Shown here: positions 42,860-51,989 of the stretch, piece by piece | Layout of the letters: every line of letters begins with the position of its first letter | Numbering within the stretch: the first letter of the stretch is position 1 | Assembly (NCBI RefSeq): GCF_008630495.1 | Contig: NZ_VWOJ01000002.1 | Coordinates: 263,001 to 327,000, forward strand | Source: Alkalicaulis satelles | GTDB lineage: Bacteria; Pseudomonadota; Alphaproteobacteria; Caulobacterales; Maricaulaceae | DNA length: 64,000 nt | Reading direction: 5' to 3' | Position numbers and translations under genes: made by a program | The notes under the pieces: model-generated | Told to the model about the DNA's origin: nothing | Databases searched by the model: none | The model's input: the letters and a program-made list of their open reading frames with translations, nothing else

Positions 42860-45800
42860 TTACTCTGACAATTTCTTTTGAATTTCCAATATTGAATTAT
42901 ATTGATCCTTCGCTGCCTCAGTGTTTCCTTGCGATTGTTCGATATCAGCAATCATGATGTGGTTCATTATAAGATCTTGCGCGGTTTGGATGCTTTTTAT
43001 TTGTTCGTGCCTGTCTTTCTTGAGCTGCATTGACGTCATAAGATTTGATCTTGCTTTGTCAATATTGCCTGCTAATTGCTCTAACCGCCCGAGGCGCTGA
43101 TAGCTCACCGCAAGATCGATTAGAGTCCGAGATACGACGTTGCCGTCATATAAAGATTTGCGAATATCGAGCGCGGCTACGTAGTGAGTTCGGCCTTTAT
43201 CGAAATCTTCCATCGCGCATAATAAATCACCGAGTTTTCCATGGCTGACTGATAAGTCCCGCGCGGTCGCGACACTTCCGACGCCGTCATGCAAAATTTT
43301 TGTTATCCCAATAGCAGATTCGAAATGCAGTCGGGCGGCATCCACATCTTCTACCGCCAGCTTGAGTTCGCCAACGTTGCTATGTGCGATTGCAAGTGAT
43401 CTTGCGGTCTCTGGACTTCCAACACGATCGTGTAGGGCCTTGCTGATTTCCATGGCTGCCTCGAAGTGTTGTCGGGCCGCTTCATAGTTGTGTTCAGAGA
43501 GCTCCAAATGCCCTAGCCAGTTAAGGCCAATGGCCAGATCGGTAGCTGTTTCTATATTGTTGATAAGATCCTTAAACGTCTCGCGGATACATACTGTCAA
43601 TTCAAACAGCTCGCGGGCCATTTTGATGTTGCCTGCTGAGAGCTCAATCTCTCCAAGCCGCGCAGCGCTCACTGCGAAATCGAGCGCAGTGTCGGCATTT
43701 CCGATGCGATCATGAAGAATTTTTCGGATTTCCATGGAGGCGACAAAGTGCGAGCGAGCAATCTCAATGTTGCCTGCATCGTACTCAAGCTCGCCGATGC
43801 TGACATGGCGGTATGCCAGATGTTTGGCCGTCTCCCAGCTCCCTGTGCGGACATGGATTTCCCTGACGATCTCCATACCTGATTCAAAGTGCGATCTGGC
43901 CGCGACGACGTTGCCATCGGCCCGCTCTAGGGCGGCAATCCTCGCATGACAGGCCGACAGGTCCAATGCGGTCTCTACATTGCGTGTGTGTTTGTGCAGC
44001 GCATCGATGATTGTGATAGTATTGATATAATGTAAGCGTGCAGCATCAATGTTTCCTAATTTGCGTTCAATATCCCCAATTCTTTTATGTATGATGCCTT
44101 TGTTGCGCTTGAATTCCATTTGTTCGACACGACAACTCAAATTGTCAAACACGGCCAACGCCGATTCATAGTGCATTATCGCAGCTTCCGAATTACCTGC
44201 TGCTCCCTCTAAGTCACCAATTTTCCCATGGCTAATGCCCAAGTTTGCCGCATAGGCTGTATTGTTGAGGCGATCATGTAGAGCTCTACGGATTTCCATC
44301 GCGGCACTAAAGTGTGATCGCGCCGAATTTCCTCGGCCTTCCGCGTTTTCTATCTCCCCAAGAGTGTCGTGGCTAATAGATAGGTCGACCAGAAACTGAT
44401 CAGGAGACAGGTAAGTACGGTTTTCAATATACCAGCCGTGAATAGTTTCCATGAAATTGAGAGCCGTTCTGCCACTGACGCGACCGCTCACCTGTGCGAA
44501 CACATCAATCATTAGCCGGCTCGGCAGATCGAGCTTCTCTATGTTCGCATGCTCCAGCAGCCCATCGATCAATCCCAGGCTGTGATCGCGCTTGTTTTCT
44601 TTTTCTCGTTTGAGAACTCGCTCCGCGAGCGACAAAACTGCAGCGTCTCGCGCCAAGCCATCAGGCGCTTGTGCCAAGAACTCCGCCGCCCCCACCATGT
44701 CCTCGGCTTCAAGCAGATGATGCATGCTCTCGCGCTGAGCGATGGGGTCGTCGTCCGGTAGCGCGGCCAGATGATCCGCGATGGCCGCATGAAGCGAGGA
44801 GCGTTCGTCTCCTGATCCTGCATACCGAGCCAGTACTGCTTCACGGGCAAGGATGTGGAAGAAATCCCAGCAGGCCGGATCGCCGTGACGGCTGAGATGC
44901 AGGCGGAAGGCGCGCCGCAGGATAGCCCCTGTCGCATCATCCCATTCGCCGCCGCCGAGACGCGGAGCCAGCTCCCGCAAGTCCGTATCGCGCCAGCCAG
45001 AGCGGCTGAGCGCCAGGGCCAACGCAAACGTCCGCACGGGCGCCTCGCCGAAGCGCGCCTCCAGACGGGTCAGGAGATAGGCATACATGCCCGCCACATC
45101 TGGCGGGAATGCCTCGCGGACGAGCGCCGTCATGAAGGCCGGGATCTGCCGATCAGCCGGCTGATCGGCATGGTCCGCCTGCGCATTCTCGAAGTCATCC
45201 GCATCAAGCTGCAAAAGCGCGTCGATCGCCATGCGCAGCCAGAGCGCATTGCCAGCTGACGGATGCTCCTTCAGCGCCGCAAGCACGCTGTCTGAAAGCG
45301 TCTTGCGGTAGCGCGCGCACTGCGCGACGGCGATGTCGCCGGCCTCTGCAGCCGTCAGCGCTGGCAGTTCACGCGCTTCGATGGCCTCATGTGCGCCCAG
45401 AAGGCGTTCGCTGGCGTCGCCCTGTATGGCGGTCGCCAGCAGGCGGATACTGGGACATCCCGCCGGGACCCATGACTGGTCCTGCCAGGCGCCTGAATCG
45501 AACTGGTTGATGGCGTCGACCAGCAGGATCACCCGCCGATCCTGCGCGATCCGTGTAACAAGATCGCGGAAGGCCTCGACCACCGTCTCGTGCTTGTCGT
45601 GTTCGGCGAGCGGGTCATTGATCCCTATCAGCGCGGCCAGTTCGCCGATCCAGCGCTGAAGCATGGGCGTGACCCAGCCCGAACGCCGGCTGATGCCGGC
45701 AGCATGGGCCAGAACCACCGGGGCACGATCATCTGACGGGTCCTGTGGCTCATGGGTCCAGCGCCGGTAGAGCTCCGCCATCAAGGCGCTTTTGCCCGCG

Positions 45801-46696
45801 CCTGAGGCGCCGGTGTAGACCAGACCCCAGGGGGCGCTGCCTTCGTCGGCCGAAAAAGCCCAGGCTTCGATCTCGGCAATCGTGTCGCTGCGCCCGACGA
45901 AGACCCGCGCGCGCTGTTCGACAAACGCCTCGTACTCGAACGCCTCTTCTTCCTGCCATGTCAGTTCAGGCGCTTCATCCAAGCCATGCGCCTCGACATC
46001 GCCGCTCAGCTCGGCCTTGAGGTCTGCCAGCACCTGCTCGCCCCAGGCGTTCAGGCTCTCTGCGTCTGGCGCGCAGGCATAAGCATCCCACTCAAGCGTA
46101 TAGTCACGTACGCGGCCTTCCAGACGGGGCACATTGCGGAGACGTTCCTTCAGCATCTCGAGACGACCGGCGGCATCCTCATTGCCCGCCGCGGCGTCGC
46201 TATAAACCGCACGGAGATCGTCAGGCATGTCGTCCAGGGGCAGAGGCTCGCGAAGATAGACGAAGCTACGCACCGCCTGATCTTCGCTCGCCAGCAGGCC
46301 TGCTTCGATCTCCAGCGCCGTCACACTCATCCCCGCGACCGCATCTGGCACAAAGCCGTACTCGCCAGCAGTGATCGCGAGCCTCTCTGCCGGCGGTTGC
46401 CAGCCATAACGATCACCCAGAAGCACGATCAGGAACGGACGGCACTCATTGATGCCGTCCAGACAGACCTTGAGGACCAGCTGCTCTTTAGCTTCAGCCT
46501 CGGCCTCGCCGCTGGTCTCCACACCCCATCGCAGGTCAAGGGGCTCGAGAAGTATGCGACGCTCGCGAAGCCATTCCTCCAGCGCTGGAAACACCACCCG
46601 GTGAAGATGGTCGCGTTCGGCATGCATGTCCCGGAACGTGCTGGACACAAACAGGGGCTGGCTTTTCCAGCGTGGCGAGATTTTTACCGGTGACAT
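42860..46696 (-). CDS. giant STAND-type NTPase: DUF4062/TEP1-like domain, NTPase, 11 TPR-like units
   Basis: 1278 residues. Same N-terminal domain as the convergent protein: LFVSSTFRDMHAERDHLH ... LLEPLDLRWGV, then IVLLGDRYGWQPP. Walker A GASGAGKS (296-303), Walker B VILLVDAINQF with D394. The C-terminal half (about 760-1278) is eleven units of 47 residues with the pattern SHxxIGELE-AGN-ARxHFExAMEI-LHDR-ETAxDL, a TPR-like superhelix. The repeat half is clearly AT-richer than the N-terminal half. Likely the same type of sensor-effector as its neighbour but with a different recognition surface. Confidence 0.85.
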   Translation of the reverse strand: MSPVKISPRWKSQPLFVSSTFRDMHAERDHLHRVVFPALEEWLRERRILLEPLDLRWGVETSGEAEAEAKEQLVLKVCLDGINECRPFLIVLLGDRYGWQPPAERLAITAGEYGFVPDAVAGMSVTALEIEAGLLASEDQAVRSFVYLREPLPLDDMPDDLRAVYSDAAAGNEDAAGRLEMLKERLRNVPRLEGRVRDYTLEWDAYACAPDAESLNAWGEQVLADLKAELSGDVEAHGLDEAPELTWQEEEAFEYEAFVEQRARVFVGRSDTIAEIEAWAFSADEGSAPWGLVYTGASGAGKSALMAELYRRWTHEPQDPSDDRAPVVLAHAAGISRRSGWVTPMLQRWIGELAALIGINDPLAEHDKHETVVEAFRDLVTRIAQDRRVILLVDAINQFDSGAWQDQSWVPAGCPSIRLLATAIQGDASERLLGAHEAIEARELPALTAAEAGDIAVAQCARYRKTLSDSVLAALKEHPSAGNALWLRMAIDALLQLDADDFENAQADHADQPADRQIPAFMTALVREAFPPDVAGMYAYLLTRLEARFGEAPVRTFALALALSRSGWRDTDLRELAPRLGGGEWDDATGAILRRAFRLHLSRHGDPACWDFFHILAREAVLARYAGSGDERSSLHAAIADHLAALPDDDPIAQRESMHHLLEAEDMVGAAEFLAQAPDGLARDAAVLSLAERVLKREKENKRDHSLGLIDGLLEHANIEKLDLPSRLMIDVFAQVSGRVSGRTALNFMETIHGWYIENRTYLSPDQFLVDLSISHDTLGEIENAEGRGNSARSHFSAAMEIRRALHDRLNNTAYAANLGISHGKIGDLEGAAGNSEAAIMHYESALAVFDNLSCRVEQMEFKRNKGIIHKRIGDIERKLGNIDAARLHYINTITIIDALHKHTRNVETALDLSACHARIAALERADGNVVAARSHFESGMEIVREIHVRTGSWETAKHLAYRHVSIGELEYDAGNIEIARSHFVASMEIRKILHDRIGNADTALDFAVSAARLGEIELSAGNIKMARELFELTVCIRETFKDLINNIETATDLAIGLNWLGHLELSEHNYEAARQHFEAAMEISKALHDRVGSPETARSLAIAHSNVGELKLAVEDVDAARLHFESAIGITKILHDGVGSVATARDLSVSHGKLGDLLCAMEDFDKGRTHYVAALDIRKSLYDGNVVSRTLIDLAVSYQRLGRLEQLAGNIDKARSNLMTSMQLKKDRHEQIKSIQTAQDLIMNHIMIADIEQSQGNTEAAKDQYNSILEIQKKLSE

Positions 46697-46855
46697 TGAT
46701 GGCCCCCCGTATCAGCGGCGAACCCTCAATCGGATCCAACCCGCTAAAGCCTGCGCCCGCCATGTTACTTGGACAATCAACGGCTGCAACACCGGATGGG
46801 CCTGCCTACAAAACAATTGAGGTGCAACTGCCCTCACGATTATGAGGATGCGCGC

Positions 46856-47329
46856 TCAGACGTCCTCGAGGAATGCATCGACGACCTTCTGTATCAGGAC
46901 ATCCTTGCGCTTCTCGGTGTCGGGCAGGTCGTTGAACGGCATCATCATCGGATGCATCTTGCGGGCGTTATCGCGCACTGCACCATGGCGCCAGCCGGAC
47001 GCCCGCTTTTCTTCCATCCACTGTTCATGCTGCACGCCCGGGGGAGCATCCGGATGGGCCATTCGAAATCGCACGGCGGCAAGGGTGGATTCGACCTGCC
47101 ACGGCTCGGCCTCATCCCATGGAGGCAGCTCATCCTCGCCGAGCGCCGCCCGGTAGGCGCGCATGGCCTCGTGGCAGACGTGAGCGATTAACAAAAGCCG
47201 ATTTTGGTCAATGCCTGGTTCAGTCAACTTGGAACGCCTCCATATTTTCTGGCCTCTCATTTCAATCCACCGACCAGAACGCAAGTCGTAATCAGGGTGA
47301 AGCTTCGCGTCCGCACTGAGAGCCAGCAC
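46856..47329 (-). CDS. soluble RyR-domain protein
   Basis: 157 residues. The centre and end match the RyR repeat (ryanodine-receptor domain found also in bacteria): LLIAHVCHEAMRAYRAALGE, then VQHEQWMEEKRASGWRHGAV and HPMMMPFNDLPDTEKRKD. GTG start at 47329 with AAGGG upstream. It is transcribed away from a membrane protein that also ends in a RyR domain, across a 131-bp shared promoter region, and lies 159 bp beyond the start of the TPR-type NTPase gene, on the same strand. Ligand unknown in bacteria; a nucleotide or small-molecule sensor role is inferred. Confidence 0.75.
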   Translation of the reverse strand: MLALSADAKLHPDYDLRSGRWIEMRGQKIWRRSKLTEPGIDQNRLLLIAHVCHEAMRAYRAALGEDELPPWDEAEPWQVESTLAAVRFRMAHPDAPPGVQHEQWMEEKRASGWRHGAVRDNARKMHPMMMPFNDLPDTEKRKDVLIQKVVDAFLEDV

Positions 47330-47460
47330 TGCCCTTGAGCAACCCGATGGCGCACCCCCAGTCCGCGATTACGCCCAACCGGGTAATTGTTTGGATTGTA
47401 AATCCCTCCCCATTCTTTCAGACTTGAGGCATAGCTTAGAGGTTACGGGGGCGGGCAGAC

Positions 47461-49374
47461 ATGTTTCAGTTTCGCAAGGCAGGTATTTTCCTGTTGATCG
47501 CCGCGCTCGCGGTCGGCGGCATATTCGTCGCTGGATGGTCTGCCTGGTTTGAACACCTTTCAGGAAACGAGACAGTGTATGGCGAGGGCAATGTCCCTCC
47601 GCAGTGGCAGATCGCCCTTGACGCGGCCCACAGCGCCTTGAGAGCCTTCGCGGTCGGCGACGAGTATGCACGCCTTTTTGCAGCCTCCAGTGACGGCCAG
47701 CCACCCGGGGACTGGCGTCTGGAAATCGCCAGGTTCGGCGGGATCGCGGTGTTCTATATCGCGATTATCTTCGGCCTTCTCGCACTGCTATCCGAGCCCC
47801 TGAATCAGATACGTGCCCGTCTGCGTAGAGGGCATCTTGCAATACTTGGCGAGACCGAAACTGCGCGCAACCTCGCTGAGATGTGGCTCCAGTTTTCAGC
47901 TCACCACCGCTTTGCCCGAAGAGGTGTGACCTACCATACCTCAACTACGCAGAGCCTGCCCGGAAAGGTACTCGTTCAGCCAAGGACCAAACAGCTATCG
48001 AAGGGGGCTATCCAGGAGAGCCTCAAGGGCGCCAATCGTATCGTGGTGGCTGAAGCTCATGACGGCATGACCATCGAGAGCGCTCTGGAAATCGCAAGGC
48101 GCGTGCCCGAGACACCTGTCTTCGCCGTCCTTTCCGATCCCTGGCTTGCACAGCGTATACGCCACGGCCTGCAGTCGGGTGACCCGGATCCGTCAGGTCA
48201 CAAAGAGAGGACGAGCAAAGGCGATCTCCTGACTGCGGTGAGTCTGAGTTCCAGCGCCGCCCGCAGCCTGCTGCAGAGGCATCCGCCGTTCGCGATCGCC
48301 ATGAAGAATAGCCACCCCCGCATCCACGCCCTTGTCGTAGGTCTGGATGGACTGGGTGAAGCGATCATCCTCGACATTCTGAACTCCAACCTGGTGACCC
48401 AGCTTGAAACCCCGGCGGTAACGGTGATCGACATTGCCGCCGGGAAGCGGGTGGAGTCGTTCAAGGCGCGCCATCCAGGACTTGTGGAACATTTTGACTT
48501 CTTCGCCATTGAAGCTGATGTCACCAGCCTGAATGAGACCTGTATCACCGCCCTCGAAGAGCGCTGCAGGCTTTTACCGGTCACCGCAACATACGTGGCG
48601 ACGTCCGACACGGGCCCGGCCTTGAAAGGCGCAATCGCAATCAGGGAAGCCGCTCTGCGTGAAGAGCTGTTTGATACGCCGGTCTTCCTGCGCGCATCGG
48701 AAGGCGCTGGCCTTCCCCAACGCGAAGGTGGTGTCGCATTCGAAGCTGACTGTGAACTGGTCTCGTTCGGAACGTGGAAAGAGATCATGCACGCCAGCGG
48801 CATTCTGGAACCGGTACCTGACCGGCTCGCTCGAGACTACCACGCCGCTTACCTGAAAAGTGAGACACAGGGTCAGCCTGCAGCTGATATCCCTTGGGAA
48901 AGCCTTGATGAACAGTCGCGCATTTCCAACCGGCGCGCCGTTGATCACATCCCGGCCAAACTCGCCAGTCTGGGCTTTGACCTGGACGGCTATCTGCGGG
49001 GACAAACCCTCACCAGCTACAGCCTACCAGCCATCGCCAGCCATGAAGTGCTGTTCCGAAACGCAACGGAACTGGTTAATCTGGCCCGCCTTGAACATGA
49101 AAGGTGGATGTTCGATCGATGGATGAATGGTTGGCGTTATGGCGTCCCTCGCAACAACAGCGCCTTCATTCACGACAATCTTGTCCCCTTTGATGAACTC
49201 GATGACAGGTTCAAGACGTTTGATATCCGCCTGGTGTACTGGCTCTCCAGCCATATTAGGAAAACGCGAGATGGGCTTGTGCGCCTTCCTGATGCGAGCA
49301 AGCCACCGCAAGAGCGGGAAGCAGACGTAAAATTGGTTGAGAGATTATTCGGTCGTGGCGCAGTGCCGGCATGA
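47461..49374 (+). CDS. membrane protein with TrkA-N/RCK-like Rossmann folds and C-terminal RyR domain
   Basis: 637 residues. Two membrane spans (7-29 and 92-112) flank a periplasmic loop. Then come a degenerate Rossmann segment (GHLAILGETETARNLAEMW) and a second one with a recognisable glycine motif (HALVVGLDGLGEAIILDIL ... VTVIDIAAGKR), as in TrkA-N/RCK modules that gate channels by nucleotide binding. The last 100 residues are a RyR domain: LARLEHERWMFDRWMNGWRY, FIHDNLVPFDELDDRFKTFD. With two spans it could form an oligomeric pore or anchor. Divergent from the soluble RyR gene. A membrane-effector role is inference. Confidence 0.75.
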   Translation: MFQFRKAGIFLLIAALAVGGIFVAGWSAWFEHLSGNETVYGEGNVPPQWQIALDAAHSALRAFAVGDEYARLFAASSDGQPPGDWRLEIARFGGIAVFYIAIIFGLLALLSEPLNQIRARLRRGHLAILGETETARNLAEMWLQFSAHHRFARRGVTYHTSTTQSLPGKVLVQPRTKQLSKGAIQESLKGANRIVVAEAHDGMTIESALEIARRVPETPVFAVLSDPWLAQRIRHGLQSGDPDPSGHKERTSKGDLLTAVSLSSSAARSLLQRHPPFAIAMKNSHPRIHALVVGLDGLGEAIILDILNSNLVTQLETPAVTVIDIAAGKRVESFKARHPGLVEHFDFFAIEADVTSLNETCITALEERCRLLPVTATYVATSDTGPALKGAIAIREAALREELFDTPVFLRASEGAGLPQREGGVAFEADCELVSFGTWKEIMHASGILEPVPDRLARDYHAAYLKSETQGQPAADIPWESLDEQSRISNRRAVDHIPAKLASLGFDLDGYLRGQTLTSYSLPAIASHEVLFRNATELVNLARLEHERWMFDRWMNGWRYGVPRNNSAFIHDNLVPFDELDDRFKTFDIRLVYWLSSHIRKTRDGLVRLPDASKPPQEREADVKLVERLFGRGAVPA

Positions 49375-49399
49375 TGGCGGTGCAGAACGCTCTCTCCCT

Positions 49400-49422
49400 G
49401 TGACCTGAGACCCTCGGGTCAC
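49400..49422. terminator. hairpin between convergent genes
   Basis: GTGACCTGAG / CTCGGGTCAC with a three-base loop and one G-T pair lies between the convergent stops and overlaps the stop of the transglutaminase-like gene. No long T-tract on either side. Confidence 0.4.
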
Positions 49423-50630
49423 GTCTTGTACATCCAATTCCATACGGGGGAGCGTAAAATCATGAGACGCAGACTCTTTATCAGCCCTATGATAACGAGA
49501 CAGAACCAAGTCCATATCGCAATCTGAAAGACGAATGCAACTGATGGCGCTACCGGTATAAGCAGGCCAGCCATCACGACACCGGCCACCCCCTTTATTG
49601 GATGCAAGACTAGCAAGTCTGGCATTACCAGAAAGTTTCGAGGTAAGCGGCGGTTGGGCTTGATGACGGAAAAATTCCATACATTCATGCGCCGACACCA
49701 TGCTACAAGGCTAGCCTTCTTGGGCCGGTGTATCACTGTCCATGGTAATTGAAGGAAAGGCACTACCGACTCGCCTCGCCATAATGGCGTTTGATGCCAG
49801 ATGGTTACCGGGCCCAGCCCCTCAAATACTTGTGTCAGCTCGCAACTATAATGAGCTGGTCCATGCTTTTGATAGCCTGGCCATGGCAAACCTGTATGCC
49901 GGGACAGCACCAGGCGATATGGATCAAGCGCACCAATATGATCGGCAGGACGTCGGCCTGCTTCCAGGATCGGGCCAAGATGGAAGCCTTCTCTGACAAG
50001 GTTTGGGTCGACCGGTAGCCAACCTTTTCCATTCCATGCCTCTGCCCATGCATGTGGGGTCTTCATCCATGGCGCGATGATCATGCCGAATACCGGACGA
50101 GCCGGGATTCCGGAGGCACGACACAGGGCGACAAAGAGGAATGCATATTCCCCGCAATCTCCCCACCTCCTCCCAAGCGAGACAGCCGCCCCCCGGCTGT
50201 CTCGAGGGTATTTATAGCGAAGCGCACAAGCGGTGAGTTTAGCCAGACCGGCAATCTGTTCATCAGGAGTTTTAGGTCGATTATGACCCTGGGCGACCAG
50301 TTTTCTTATTGCTTCATCTGGCAGGATCATCGGGGCGTCCGCAAGGTCTGCAGATACTGGTGGAGGAAGATCTAGATATGAACCGTGGGTCAGCCGCCTT
50401 GTCTCGATCTGAGCGGTTACGTTGACGATCTTGCCGCGCTCAAGCCTGATCAGCCTGCGATGTCCGTGTTGGTCAATGAAATCAATCCCTTCCGGCGCGT
50501 CAACGCTGTGAATGGTTTGATAGCCATCTGCACTGGGCAGAGGCAGAAGAACTTCAATCGCATCATCATCTGCGAAACCCCATGGATCAAAGTGAAATGA
50601 TACCATGCAGCGAAATTGCTCATTTCGCAT
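49419..50630 (-). CDS. transglutaminase-like protein with C-terminal membrane spans
   Basis: 403 residues. The papain-like triad is visible: cysteine 159 in RRWGDCGEYAFLFVALCRASG, histidine 193 in HAWAEAWNGKGW, aspartate 208 in PVDPN, all typical of the transglutaminase core. Two hydrophobic spans near the C-terminus (about 340-385) would anchor it. Its ATG overlaps the regulator stop (TAATG). Such proteins act as cysteine peptidases or peptide cross-linkers. Coupling to an ArsR-like repressor inside a defence island suggests an inducible proteolytic role, but that is speculative. Confidence 0.75.
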   Translation of the reverse strand: MRNEQFRCMVSFHFDPWGFADDDAIEVLLPLPSADGYQTIHSVDAPEGIDFIDQHGHRRLIRLERGKIVNVTAQIETRRLTHGSYLDLPPPVSADLADAPMILPDEAIRKLVAQGHNRPKTPDEQIAGLAKLTACALRYKYPRDSRGAAVSLGRRWGDCGEYAFLFVALCRASGIPARPVFGMIIAPWMKTPHAWAEAWNGKGWLPVDPNLVREGFHLGPILEAGRRPADHIGALDPYRLVLSRHTGLPWPGYQKHGPAHYSCELTQVFEGLGPVTIWHQTPLWRGESVVPFLQLPWTVIHRPKKASLVAWCRRMNVWNFSVIKPNRRLPRNFLVMPDLLVLHPIKGVAGVVMAGLLIPVAPSVAFVFQIAIWTWFCLVIIGLIKSLRLMILRSPVWNWMYKT

Positions 50631-51127
50631 TACGCACCATCCTGTCCTGTATCGGGACCACCTGCAGCCGCAACTGCAATCAGAAGCGGAACGATTCGGT
50701 CAGCAGGAACGGAATATCGTCCTCGCCGCTCACTGCTTAACCAGCCTGTAGAGGTTAGTTCGCGCAGATGGTGGTGTAGTTGTCCTGTGGTTCCTTCGCC
50801 CAGTGTCTGCACCAAAGCAGAAGTCTCGCGGGTTCCATTGAGAACATGTTGCAACAAGTGCAGCCGCACAGGGTGCCCCAACGCCGCCAGTGTTGGGGCA
50901 ATCTCAGCCCAGTCTGCGGCTAGCAGCCCGCTAGCCGGGTGGCTCATCACCCAGTCAATTCTGGAATTGTCCGGAAGATCGATACTGCCTTCGAAGCGCA
51001 CAGCTCCGCCTTCGGGCGCTTCAGATCGCAAAATCTGCAAGGAGTCACCATTTTGAGAACCCTGCAGCTTTTCAATCACCACTTCCAGAGCTTCGACGCG
51101 GACCGCGAGATCGGTCAGAGAAGGCAT
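50630..51127 (-). CDS. ArsR-like winged-helix regulator
   Basis: 165 residues. The winged helix is IAPTLAALGHPVRLHLLQHVLNGTRETSALVQTLGEGTTGQLHHHLRELTSTGWLSSERRGRYSVP, in the ArsR style. A coiled-coil N-terminus (LAVRVEALEVVIEKLQG) precedes it. No metal-binding cysteine pair is visible. Start at 51127 because AGGAGAAAAG lies upstream; the frame extends seven codons more. Coupled to the transglutaminase-like gene. Several ACGTATA-like repeats at 51168-51190 upstream could be its operator. Confidence 0.8.
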   Translation of the reverse strand: MPSLTDLAVRVEALEVVIEKLQGSQNGDSLQILRSEAPEGGAVRFEGSIDLPDNSRIDWVMSHPASGLLAADWAEIAPTLAALGHPVRLHLLQHVLNGTRETSALVQTLGEGTTGQLHHHLRELTSTGWLSSERRGRYSVPADRIVPLLIAVAAAGGPDTGQDGA

Positions 51128-51484
51128 CGCTTTTCTCCTACACTCCAAACAGTACGATATTTCGTAAGTGCGTATATACGTATAAGCGTACTTTTAGGTT
51201 GTCAACTGGTACATGCGATGAGCCGACCGGCAGGCAATTAAATTGATTTAATTCACAAGTAAGTTGGCCCTGCGACGTCAAAGCACTTATCACTACCGGA
51301 CAGGGCTCAGACGCAAAACAAGCCGCAGGAGCCATGAAACGCCATGATGATACGGCATTCCATATTACAAAAGATCCGGAAAGGTTGCGTCTGGCTCGCC
51401 TTCCGCCGTTGGGTGCGCCCCACTGTTCGTAAGGGCGGGACTCTGAAAACCACGATCGGCCTTCTAAGAATCGAAGACATCCAG

Positions 51485-51838
51485 ATGACAACACCAGAAA
51501 TGATAAGCCAGGCAGATGCACATGCAGCCGGCTATCCTGATCGCGTCCAATTAATGGCTGATATTGACAGGCCCGGCGCGCTATACCGGATCACCCTCAG
51601 TTGGCTATCAGAGGACCCGCGCGAGGCACTCGCCATGAAGCCGCCAGGCGCCACAGAATTATTTGAGATCAACCGTCATCTTGAAGCGATTGATGCGCGC
51701 AGTCAGGGCGCAGACTGGACCCTCTGCGTCCTCAATCTCATAGGAGACCAACCAGACCTAACTGCGGCCATTCTCGCTTCGAAAGCAGGCCAGCCGGTGA
51801 GACTTTTCAAGTCACGCGTGCGCCGCCTCAAGGCTTAG
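51485..51838 (+). CDS. hypothetical protein
   Basis: 117 residues from ATG 51485 (the frame is open for 47 more codons upstream, but the ATG gives the better start). DRVQLMADIDRPGALYRITLSWLSEDPREALAM and ARSQGADWTLCVLNLIGDQPDL look like a small alpha/beta domain. No family recognised. It stands alone between the ArsR/transglutaminase pair and the AraC gene. Confidence 0.45.
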   Translation: MTTPEMISQADAHAAGYPDRVQLMADIDRPGALYRITLSWLSEDPREALAMKPPGATELFEINRHLEAIDARSQGADWTLCVLNLIGDQPDLTAAILASKAGQPVRLFKSRVRRLKA

Positions 51839-51989
51839 GGCTAACAGAAAGTCGCCCGCGCGGGTATCGGCTCACCCATCGTGGACAAGCCGTATTAAAG
51901 GCCCTTAATGCGCCGAAAACCGCAAAAACGATCAGGACTGAATGAGGATATTAAAGTAGATATTTCTACGGGTTTGGAGGAGATACGCT

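Noticed and set aside
46769-47191. Plus-strand frame opposite the soluble RyR gene
   Set aside because: The RyR motifs lie on the minus strand with a GTG start and ribosome site; the plus frame has none.
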